Below are positions 7,365 to 13,281 of a stretch of DNA of 13,281 nucleotides, one piece after another. Every line of letters starts with the position of its first letter. Position 1 is the first letter of the stretch. A program made the translations under genes and the position numbers. Below the pieces are notes generated by a model that saw only the letters and a program-made list of their open reading frames with translations, did not search any database and had not been told where the DNA came from. Source of the DNA: an uncultured Clostridia bacterium (GTDB lineage Bacteria; Bacillota; Clostridia; Saccharofermentanales; DTU023); NCBI GenBank assembly GCA_947254895.1, contig CAMYEY010000034.1, positions 1 through 13,281 on the forward strand, given 5' to 3'.

Positions 7365-8534
7365 ATGAAAAAATTAAACATTGGTATTATCGGCGCCGGA
7401 TTTATGTGTAAAGCACACTGTGTAGGCTATGCAAACTATCCAAAACTCTTTTGGCCAGCAGCAGCTATGCCTGTCTTTAAAACCATTTGTGACATTGACC
7501 CGGAGATAGCTGAAGATTCAAAGAATCGTTTTGGCTTTGAGAAGGCTTGCACAGATTGGCGGGATATCGTAAATGATCCTGAAATCGATATCGTTGATAT
7601 TTGTACACCAAATGATTCTCACGCTGAAATCGCAATCGCAGCTTTTAAAGCAGGCAAACATGTTATCAGTGAAAAGCCCCTAGCTTCCAAGTTCGAAGAT
7701 GCTGCTGCTATGGCTGAAGCAGCTAAAGAGGCAGAGAAAAATGGTCAGATCAACATGACAGCTTACCAGTACAGGCGTGTTCCTGCTGTTGTTTTAGCTA
7801 AACAGTTGATTGAAGAAGGGTCCATCGGTGAGATCTTGAACGTGAGAGCTACCTATCTCCAGTCCTGGTCAGCAGACCCCAATTCACCTCTTTCCTGGAG
7901 ATTCCAGAAAAAAATTGCCGGAGCGGGCGCCTTGGGCGATATCTGCACCCACGTTATTGATATCTCACAATACTTGGCTGGCGAGATCGATTCTGTTGTC
8001 TCTAACTTAGAAACCTACATCAAAGAGCGTCCGGTACAAAGTGGCGGTGTTGACCTGTTGGGTACAATTAAGATGGATGCCAATGCTCAGCGCGAAGCAG
8101 TCGATGTTGACGATGAGAGCTCCATGCTGGTTCGCTTTAAGAGCGGTGCCAACGGCAGTATTGAAGCAACCCGTAACGCCTGGGGTAGGAATAACTTTAT
8201 CACCTTTGAAGTTCATGGTACCAAGGGTAGCATCTGCTTCAACTATGAGCGCTTGAATGAGCTCCAGGTTTGCTTTGCAGACGACAAAGATGACCGCCGA
8301 GGCTTCAAGACCATTTACACCGGTCCGGCTCACAAATATGGCGATGTAACCTGGAACATTCCTGGTATGAATATCGGCTATGGTGAGCTCAAGACGATTG
8401 AAATGAGAGACTTCATTGAGGCAATCGTATCCGGCAAGCAGCCTTCAACAAACTTCTCTGTAGCCTTCCAGACCGAAAAGGTTTGCGAGGCTGTAAGAAA
8501 GTCCAACGAAAGCAAACAGTGGGAAAAAGTATAA
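7365..8534 (+). CDS. Gfo/Idh/MocA-family NAD(P)-dependent sugar dehydrogenase, copy 2
   Basis: This is a 389-aa paralogue of the dehydrogenase at 1462, collinear over its whole length with only small insertions. The nucleotide-binding turn is GIIGAGFMCKAH (Cys15 at the third-glycine position). SEKP at 102-105 carries the conserved Lys104, and GDICTH at 191-196 supplies Asp192/His196. WSADPNSPLSWRF recurs at 168-180, and EATRNAWGR and HGTKGSI are also shared with copy 1. The two differ most in residues 24-40 and in the 220-245 loop, regions likely to touch substrate or the partner subunit. A plausible arrangement is that one copy oxidises the imported sugar and the other reduces the released keto-sugar, recycling the cofactor. 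Which does which cannot be decided here. AAGGAG at 7353-7358 lies six bases before the ATG. Confidence 0.9.
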   Translation: MKKLNIGIIGAGFMCKAHCVGYANYPKLFWPAAAMPVFKTICDIDPEIAEDSKNRFGFEKACTDWRDIVNDPEIDIVDICTPNDSHAEIAIAAFKAGKHVISEKPLASKFEDAAAMAEAAKEAEKNGQINMTAYQYRRVPAVVLAKQLIEEGSIGEILNVRATYLQSWSADPNSPLSWRFQKKIAGAGALGDICTHVIDISQYLAGEIDSVVSNLETYIKERPVQSGGVDLLGTIKMDANAQREAVDVDDESSMLVRFKSGANGSIEATRNAWGRNNFITFEVHGTKGSICFNYERLNELQVCFADDKDDRRGFKTIYTGPAHKYGDVTWNIPGMNIGYGELKTIEMRDFIEAIVSGKQPSTNFSVAFQTEKVCEAVRKSNESKQWEKV

Positions 8535-8550
8535 GTACGAACATGAGGAT

Positions 8551-8576
8551 GGAGCAGCCATATTGCAGGCTGCTCC
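8551..8576 (+). other. Intercistronic 9-bp GC-rich hairpin
   Basis: GGAGCAGCC (8551-8559) is exactly complementary to GGCTGCTCC (8568-8576), with an eight-base loop. No run of T follows, so it is not a canonical terminator. It lies between dehydrogenase 2 and the second TIM-barrel gene, and could slow 3' decay of the upstream message or cause partial termination. Confidence 0.45.
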
Positions 8577-8603
8577 TCCAATCAAACAACTGGTAGGTGA
8601 AAT

Positions 8604-9515
8604 ATGAAATTAGGTATAGTCAGTGCAATACTGCCAAATTTATCATTCTCAGAACTCATTGAGTATTTGTCCAAAACAGGCTTTGAATCGGTTGAGTTGG
8701 CAGCTTGGCCGGTAGGTAAGGCGAGTCGGCGGTATGCCGGTGTTACACACTTGAATGTGGATGAGTTGGATAGCAAGGCCTCTGAAGTCCAAGATATTCT
8801 GGCAAAGAATAAGGTGGAGATTTCTGCCCTAGGCTACTATCCCAATACGATGTCTTCCAATCTGGAGGAAAGAAAACAAGCTGTCGATCATCTGAAAAAG
8901 TTGATCGTGGCAGCAGATAAACTGGGAATCAATCAGGTCAGTACCTTTATCGGTAGGATGCAGGAAAAGAATGTTGAAGAAAACTTAGCTGCCCTGAAAG
9001 ATGTCTGGGGTCCAATTATGGATTTGGCAGAAAAACATAACGTCCGTGTTGCGATTGAGAATTGCCCGATGTTATTTGGTCCGGACCAATGGCCCGGCGG
9101 TCAGAACCTGTTTACTACCCCTCCTATCTGGCGAGAGATCTTTTCTATCCTGGATTCTAAGCTCTTAGGGATTAACTATGACCCATCACATTTCATCTGG
9201 CAGAAGATAGATTATCTCAGACCCATTCAGGAGTTTAAGGACAGAATTCAGCTGGTCCATTTTAAAGATATCAAACTCTATCCGGACAAGCTCGAAGAAG
9301 TTGGTACGATGGCCTATCCATTAGACTACATGTCTCCTAAAATTCCTGGTTTTGGTGATATTGACTGGGCACAATTTGTATGTGCACTCAGAGATATCGG
9401 CTATGACGGGCATGCCAGCATTGAAGTTGAAGATAAGACATTTGAAGGATCAGAAGAGGATGTTTACAAATCTGTCGAGATGTCCTATTGCTACATGCGT
9501 CAATATGTAAGGTAA
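8604..9515 (+). CDS. Sugar phosphate isomerase/epimerase-family TIM barrel, second enzyme
   Basis: This is a 303-aa xylose-isomerase-like TIM barrel, clearly different from the 270-aa enzyme at 2699. The expected metal-binding quartet is complete: Glu152 (VAIENCPM), Asp193 (NYDPSHF, with nearby His196), His219 (VHFKD) and Glu274 (SIEVED). A distinctive loop at 160-178 (GPDQWPGGQNLFTTPPIWRE) and a long insertion after the histidine strand (about 224-250) probably shape the substrate pocket. Members of this family beside Gfo/Idh/MocA genes often act on 3-keto sugars by elimination or hydration. Here it would complement the first TIM barrel, as LgdB1 and LgdB2 do in the levoglucosan route. That role is inferred. 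The start is supported by GGTAGG at 8592-8597, six bases upstream. A terminator-like hairpin lies downstream. Confidence 0.86.
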   Translation: MKLGIVSAILPNLSFSELIEYLSKTGFESVELAAWPVGKASRRYAGVTHLNVDELDSKASEVQDILAKNKVEISALGYYPNTMSSNLEERKQAVDHLKKLIVAADKLGINQVSTFIGRMQEKNVEENLAALKDVWGPIMDLAEKHNVRVAIENCPMLFGPDQWPGGQNLFTTPPIWREIFSILDSKLLGINYDPSHFIWQKIDYLRPIQEFKDRIQLVHFKDIKLYPDKLEEVGTMAYPLDYMSPKIPGFGDIDWAQFVCALRDIGYDGHASIEVEDKTFEGSEEDVYKSVEMSYCYMRQYVR

Positions 9516-9546
9516 TACGTCTGTTTTATTCATTTGGGCCACCTTT

Positions 9547-9586
9547 AAAGTTCCAAAGAGGCCCCTAGAGGCCACTTTGGAACTTT
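9547..9586 (+). terminator. Terminator-like hairpin after the second TIM-barrel gene
   Basis: AAAGTTCCAAAG (9547-9558) pairs perfectly with CTTTGGAACTTT (9575-9586). Inside, after one A/A mismatch, GGCC (9560-9563) pairs with GGCC (9570-9573), closing a six-base CCTAGA loop. Only four T follow (GATTTTGG), so termination is probably partial. This would separate or attenuate the kinase gene from the operon. Confidence 0.6.
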
Positions 9587-9622
9587 GATTTTGGCAGAAA
9601 AAGCATGGAACACGAAGTTTAT

Positions 9623-9630
9623 AGGGAGAG
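9623..9630 (+). promoter_or_regulatory. Ribosome binding site that decides the ROK kinase start
   Basis: AGGGAGAG lies five bases before the ATG at 9636. The alternative in-frame TTG at 9585 falls within the 3' arm of the terminator hairpin and would add 17 residues in front of the usual ROK N-terminus, so it is unlikely to be used. Confidence 0.7.
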
Positions 9631-9635
9631 TTTTT

Positions 9636-10613
9636 ATGAGCTTTTATTTAGCAATTGATGTGGGTGGAACCAGTATTAAGTTTGGTTTAGTGTCTGAAGC
9701 TTTTCAGTTGGTTGATATAGATTCCATCAGCACACAGGATAAGCAAGAGACAGCGGATGATATTGTAAAGGCCTTATCAGAAGCCTGTCTGCTTATGCTT
9801 GAGCGTAATGATTTAAGTCCAGATTCCCTAAAAGCTGTGGGAGTTGGATTGCCGGGAACAGCCATTAACCATACAGGGACCTATGTTTTTGCCGGCAATT
9901 TGCCTTTTAAGAACTATCCCTTCAGGGCAGCCTTAAAGAAAACCTTTTCCTGTCCCATCTTTTTAGGTAATGATGCCAACGTGGCAGGCCTGGCAGAAAG
10001 TCGGCTGGGCGCCGGTAATGGGGCGAAAAACTCGGTAACCCTGACCCTGGGAACCGGGATGGGTGCTGGAGTCATTATCAATGACCGCATTTACAGTGGT
10101 TTTAATGAAACTGGCTGTGAATTTGGGCATACAACCCTCATCTCTGGAGGAGAGTACTGCACCTGTGGGCGACGTGGCTGTTTTGAGGCTTATGTATCAG
10201 CAACGGCGCTTATTCGTCAGACCCAGGCTGCGATTGCAGCTGCACCGGAGTCATTGCTGGCTAAAATTGCCTCTGAGGATGGCAAAGTTACAGGGATGAC
10301 AGCATTTAAGGCTTGGCGCTCATCTTGCCCGGTTGGCACGGCTGTCGTTGAACAGTATGGAGACTATTTAGCCCACGGTATAGCCAATGTGATTAACTCC
10401 TATATGCCGGAAGTGATCATTCTTGGCGGAGGCATTAGTCACGAAGGAGAAGATCTGGTCAAACTCTGTGAAGAAAAGGCTATTGACGAAGCCTTTATCT
10501 TCGGTGATGTGACCAGACCAAAAATTGTTCTGGCCGCTCTTGGTAACAAGGCCGGAGTTTTAGGGGCAGCCCTCTTTGCCGAGGATTGCCTTAAAGACCA
10601 TGCTCAGGGCTAG
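9636..10613 (+). CDS. ROK-family sugar kinase (glucokinase-like)
   Basis: This is a cytoplasmic ATP-dependent hexose kinase of the ROK (repressor, ORF, kinase) family (325 aa, usual for the kinases). There is no N-terminal helix-turn-helix, so it is not a ROK repressor. The N-terminal phosphate-binding motif is AIDVGGTSIKFG (6-17). GNDANVAG (111-118) contains Asp113, the expected catalytic base. LGTGMGAGVI (138-147) is the second phosphate loop. Glu162 and His165 of CEFGHT, followed by CTCGRRGCFE (175-184), form the ROK signature, with Cys175, Cys177 and Cys182 plus His165 as zinc ligands. The C-terminal adenosine motif is EVIILGGGIS (259-268). Glucose is the commonest substrate for this pattern, although N-acetylmannosamine, fructose and allose kinases look similar. 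As the last gene of the locus it would phosphorylate the released sugar for glycolysis. Confidence 0.9.
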   Translation: MSFYLAIDVGGTSIKFGLVSEAFQLVDIDSISTQDKQETADDIVKALSEACLLMLERNDLSPDSLKAVGVGLPGTAINHTGTYVFAGNLPFKNYPFRAALKKTFSCPIFLGNDANVAGLAESRLGAGNGAKNSVTLTLGTGMGAGVIINDRIYSGFNETGCEFGHTTLISGGEYCTCGRRGCFEAYVSATALIRQTQAAIAAAPESLLAKIASEDGKVTGMTAFKAWRSSCPVGTAVVEQYGDYLAHGIANVINSYMPEVIILGGGISHEGEDLVKLCEEKAIDEAFIFGDVTRPKIVLAALGNKAGVLGAALFAEDCLKDHAQG

Positions 10614-10721
10614 GTGGTGAAAGAAGAGCAACACAAACCCTCCACAAGCTGCTCTCTCTTATACTCCATCCATCCCTAATATGGATGTCAGCCTAGTCTG
10701 ATATCCCATGGTAGAATGACT

Positions 10722-10763
10722 GCACAAACCGATGGCTAGACCGTCGGTTTGTGTTTTTGTTTT
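10722..10763 (+). terminator. Rho-independent terminator closing the sugar locus
   Basis: CACAAACCGA (10723-10732) pairs perfectly with TCGGTTTGTG (10744-10753). Inside, TGG can pair with CCG, leaving a five-base CTAGA loop. The stem is followed directly by TTTTTGTTTT. This is the strongest terminator in the window and separates the kinase gene from the cas3 region. Confidence 0.85.
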
Positions 10764-10799
10764 CTGCAATTATTCTAAGCTGCATATCTGAGACCATTG

Positions 10800-10891
10800 A
10801 AAACTGGGAGTTAAAAAGTCGTAAAATTGGGAGTTGAAAAAGCAGAAAACTGGGAGTTGAAGAAGACAAAAACTGGGAGTTGCGGTGTATG
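10800..10891. repeat. Four tandem 23-bp repeats with core AAAACTGGGAGTT
   Basis: The core TGGGAGTT recurs four times at an exact 23-base period (the nine-base cores start at 10804, 10827, 10850 and 10873). The units span 10800-10822, 10823-10845, 10846-10868 and 10869-10891. Each begins AAAA[C/T]TGGGAGTT, and the first three continue with an A-rich stretch (A/G-A-A-A/G-A-A-G). The last unit diverges after the core. The period is not a multiple of three, so this is not a protein repeat. Arrays of protein-binding sites at transposon ends (IS21-, Mu- or Tn7-like) or iterons look like this. No transposase or replication gene is visible beside it. Confidence 0.85.
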
Positions 10892-10969
10892 ATTTGCTCT
10901 TCTATAAGCTTCATAAGATGTTGCGTCATCAAAAATCCGATGGTTTAGGTCAGATATGTAAGCCAAATA

Positions 10970-10998
10970 ATGACCTTGTGCTTGTTTCTTGCTACAAT
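10970..10998 (+). promoter_or_regulatory. Candidate promoter for cas3
   Basis: ATGACC (10970-10975, 4/6 match to TTGACA) and TACAAT (10993-10998, 5/6 match to TATAAT) are separated by 17 bases. It would produce a leader of roughly 120 bases before the cas3 ATG. It lies downstream of the terminator and repeat array, so the cas operon would be transcribed independently of the sugar locus. Confidence 0.45.
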
Positions 10999-11125
10999 AT
11001 CAATAAATTGAGACTGTTGTTTGCTTTGCTTTAGTCCACGCTCTAGTCTTATTTAGGAGTGAGGGCTATTTTGTGAGAACCCTGTGTATGTAGTTAGAAG
11101 TTATCATGAAATAAATGCAGGTTTT

Positions 11126-13281
11126 ATGAATAAATCTTTATGGGCTAAAAAGAACAGGATAAATAACCAGCCTATGTGGTTACCTCTCATGGTTCACCTA
11201 AACGATACCATGGAGGTGTGTGGCCGTTTATACGATGAGTGGCTTTCCACCGGTGTTAAAAATCTTATGGCCGAGTCCATTTTTCCTGGAGCAAGTAACA
11301 AGGATAAAAAACTTAGACAACTTTGTTGTTTCTTAGGTGCTATACATGACCTTGGTAAGGCAACCCCTATTTTTCAAACCCAGAAATCTTTTAACCAGGA
11401 CCTTGAGTTGGACAGTCTCATGCTTGAAAAACTTGAAGGAGCTGGCTTTAAGGGAATTGCAGACTATGCCTTACAAAAAAAAGACAATATTCGACATGAA
11501 GTTAGTGGTCAGTATTTTCTGACACAGTTTTCGGTCAATTTCTGTGTTGCCAATATCATAGGGGCCCACCATGGTAGGCCTGTCCCTAAAAAGGTTTCCG
11601 ATGACTGTTTTTCCTTTGCTTCGAGTCTCTATCAAGAGGAAAATCCTAACTCACCGGCAGGAATTTTCTGGCGAAAGATCCAGAGAGATATCTTTGATTG
11701 GGCACTGACGTCGTGTGGGATATCTACCTCCGAAGATCTTCCCCTCATCCTACAACCTTGGCAGGTGATTTTATCGGGGCTTCTCATTATGGCAGACTGG
11801 ATTACCAGCAATGAAAAATACTTCCCGCTTATCAGCTTAGATGACGCCAATGCAAGCAGAGACCGAGTCGAGCAAGGCTTTAAAAAATGGCAAGAGGACC
11901 GGACTGGTGCTTGGCAGCCGCAACCTTTTTGCTCGGAAATTTACCAACAAAGATTTGGCTTTTCGCCTCGAGACCCCCAGAAAAGAATCTCTAAAGTTAT
12001 CCATAATATTCACGAGCCGGGAATTGTTATCTTAGAAGCCCCTATGGGTATGGGTAAAACGGAAGCGGCACTGGTGGCTGTAGAGGATCTTGCAGCCAAG
12101 ACGAACAGGACGGGGATGTTCTTTGGCCTCCCAACTCAGGCAACTTCCAATGGGATTTTTTTCCGAGTCAAGGACTGGTTAGTATGTGCTGAGGGAAAAA
12201 AGTCTATTCGGCTTATCCATGGCAAGGCCCAGCTTAATGCCGAGTTCTCCGACCTGCCTAAGAGCCGGAATATACATGATGGGGACGGAATTAGCGTAAA
12301 TGAGTGGTTTGCAGGTAGAAAAGTCTCCATGCTTGATGATTTTACAGTAGGGACTGTAGACCAAATACTCTTGGCTGCACTTAAGCAAAAACACTTGATG
12401 CTTCGCCATCTGGGCTTGTCTAACAAAGTGGTTGTTATTGATGAAGTCCACGCCTATGATGCCTATATGAGTGTCTATCTGTACCGGGCTCTGAGATGGC
12501 TTGGGGCCTACAAGGTTCCGGTTGTTATCTTATCTGCCACTCTCCCTATATCTAAACGCAATGCACTTCTGGAAAGCTATATGGTGGGTGCAGGTTATAG
12601 ATACAGGCGGGCGGAAAAGCCACCGAACTTTGACAACAATGAAGCCTATCCACTTTTAACCTACCATGACGGACCGGTCATTCGGCAGTTTTCTGACTTT
12701 AACAAGGAACTGGGTCGGGATTACACAATCATTAGGAAGTCCAAGGAAGAAAGCGAAGACTTGGTCGGCCTCATAAAAGAAATTACCCCCGGTAAGGGTG
12801 TTGTCGGTGTCATAGTCAATACGGTTAAAAAGGCTCAGGCCTTTGCTGAACAATGCGTAGAAACCTTTGGAGACGATAAGGTGGAGCTCTTACATTCTGC
12901 CTTTATTGCTACAGACCGCTACAAAAAAGAAAAAGACTTAATTGATACAATTGGCAAAGATGGAAAAAGGCCTGACTTTAAGATTATTATCGGGACTCAG
13001 GTGATTGAACAGTCTCTTGATATTGACTTTGACGTTATGGTCACAGATCTGGCCCCCATGGACCTTATTCTACAAAGGATGGGCAGGCTCCATAGGCATG
13101 AGAACACTAAGCGACCCTCAACTTTACAAGAGCCCAAAGTCTATGTCTTAAATTGCGGAAATTACGATTTTGATAAGGGGAGCAGTTACATATATTCAGA
13201 TTACCTTTTATTCCGGACAGAATATTTCCTACCAGACAAAATTAACTTACCAAACGATATTTCCCATTTGGTTCAGCTGGT
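11126..13281 (+). CDS. cas3: CRISPR-associated helicase-nuclease Cas3, type I-E-like (partial, runs off right edge)
   Basis: The frame is open from the ATG at 11126 to the window edge, 718 codons without a stop. It is recruited by Cascade to nick and degrade target DNA. The N-terminal HD nuclease domain shows His24 (VHLND), His74-Asp75 (IHDLGK), His124, His148-His149 (GAHHGRP) and Asp224 (ADWITSNE). The superfamily 2 helicase follows: Walker A APMGMGKTEAAL at 305-316 (Lys311), DEVH at 439-442, SAT at 470-472, and motif VI QRMGRLHRH at 650-658. The opening LWAKK...WLPLMVHLNDT and ADWITSNE are typical of type I-E rather than I-C Cas3. Such proteins are usually about 900 aa or more, so the C-terminal part is missing here. 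The Shine-Dalgarno is weak (CAGG four bases before the ATG), and an in-frame GTG at 11084 is a less likely start. The rest of a cas operon probably lies downstream. Confidence 0.93.
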   Translation, partial: MNKSLWAKKNRINNQPMWLPLMVHLNDTMEVCGRLYDEWLSTGVKNLMAESIFPGASNKDKKLRQLCCFLGAIHDLGKATPIFQTQKSFNQDLELDSLMLEKLEGAGFKGIADYALQKKDNIRHEVSGQYFLTQFSVNFCVANIIGAHHGRPVPKKVSDDCFSFASSLYQEENPNSPAGIFWRKIQRDIFDWALTSCGISTSEDLPLILQPWQVILSGLLIMADWITSNEKYFPLISLDDANASRDRVEQGFKKWQEDRTGAWQPQPFCSEIYQQRFGFSPRDPQKRISKVIHNIHEPGIVILEAPMGMGKTEAALVAVEDLAAKTNRTGMFFGLPTQATSNGIFFRVKDWLVCAEGKKSIRLIHGKAQLNAEFSDLPKSRNIHDGDGISVNEWFAGRKVSMLDDFTVGTVDQILLAALKQKHLMLRHLGLSNKVVVIDEVHAYDAYMSVYLYRALRWLGAYKVPVVILSATLPISKRNALLESYMVGAGYRYRRAEKPPNFDNNEAYPLLTYHDGPVIRQFSDFNKELGRDYTIIRKSKEESEDLVGLIKEITPGKGVVGVIVNTVKKAQAFAEQCVETFGDDKVELLHSAFIATDRYKKEKDLIDTIGKDGKRPDFKIIIGTQVIEQSLDIDFDVMVTDLAPMDLILQRMGRLHRHENTKRPSTLQEPKVYVLNCGNYDFDKGSSYIYSDYLLFRTEYFLPDKINLPNDISHLVQL

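Larger units (their letters stand above)
10614..11125. other. Intergenic region between the sugar locus and cas3
   Basis: No convincing gene is visible in about 510 bases. The region holds a strong terminator (10722-10763), four tandem 23-bp repeats (10800-10891) and a candidate promoter (10970-10998). A weak AGAGCA/TGCTCT pairing just after the kinase stop codon is too loose to call. Short open frames crossing the repeats, on either strand, have no recognisable product. Confidence 0.65.

Noticed and set aside
10800..10891. Reading the tandem repeats next to cas3 as a CRISPR array.
   Set aside because: The period is only 23 bases with no variable spacers of 30 or so bases. Type I-E repeats are about 28-29 bases with similar-length spacers.
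10693..10932. Minus-strand open frame of 79 codons across the 23-bp repeats.
   Set aside because: Its composition follows the repeats and the terminator hairpin, the 23-base period breaks any protein repeat, and no start signal is visible.
10885..11034. Short + strand open frame beginning with GTG just after the repeat array.
   Set aside because: It has no ribosome binding site, no recognisable domain, and spans the candidate cas3 promoter. It could be a decayed gene fragment but cannot be supported.

Overview
The window looks like a Bacillota (Firmicutes, Clostridia-like) chromosome. This is inferred from strong AAGGAG-type ribosome binding sites, moderate GC content, a lipoprotein-type sugar-binding protein, and all recognised genes lying on the + strand. 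No rRNA, tRNA or CRISPR array is visible.

Region 1 (about 200-10613) is a complete carbohydrate-utilisation locus. In order it encodes a LacI-family regulator, a Gfo/Idh/MocA dehydrogenase, an IolE-like TIM-barrel enzyme, a ribose-type ABC importer (lipoprotein binding protein, double ATPase, one permease), a second Gfo/Idh/MocA dehydrogenase paralogous to the first, a second TIM-barrel enzyme, and a ROK sugar kinase. A perfect palindrome, TGTAATCGATTACA, occurs once in front of the regulator (248-261) and once in front of the first catabolic gene (1318-1331). It is the obvious candidate operator for the LacI-type protein.

Two NAD(P)-dependent dehydrogenases, two metal-dependent TIM barrels and a glucokinase-like kinase, with no glycoside hydrolase, are what one would expect for oxidation-assisted (3-keto) breakdown of a glycoside or anhydrosugar. 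The model is: import, oxidation to a 3-keto sugar, beta-elimination, hydration, reduction back to the sugar, then phosphorylation. The levoglucosan pathway (LgdA/LgdB1/LgdB2/LgdC) is the closest described parallel I know. The true substrate cannot be read from the sequence. Hairpins lie between several cistrons. One terminator-like hairpin (9547-9586) precedes the kinase gene, and a strong terminator (10722-10763) closes the locus.

Region 2 (10614-11125) has no convincing gene. It carries the terminator, four tandem copies of a 23-bp unit built on AAAACTGGGAGTT, and a candidate promoter.

Region 3 (11126-13281) is the first 718 codons of a Cas3 helicase-nuclease of type I-E character, reading off the right edge. 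It suggests that a CRISPR-Cas operon continues beyond the window.
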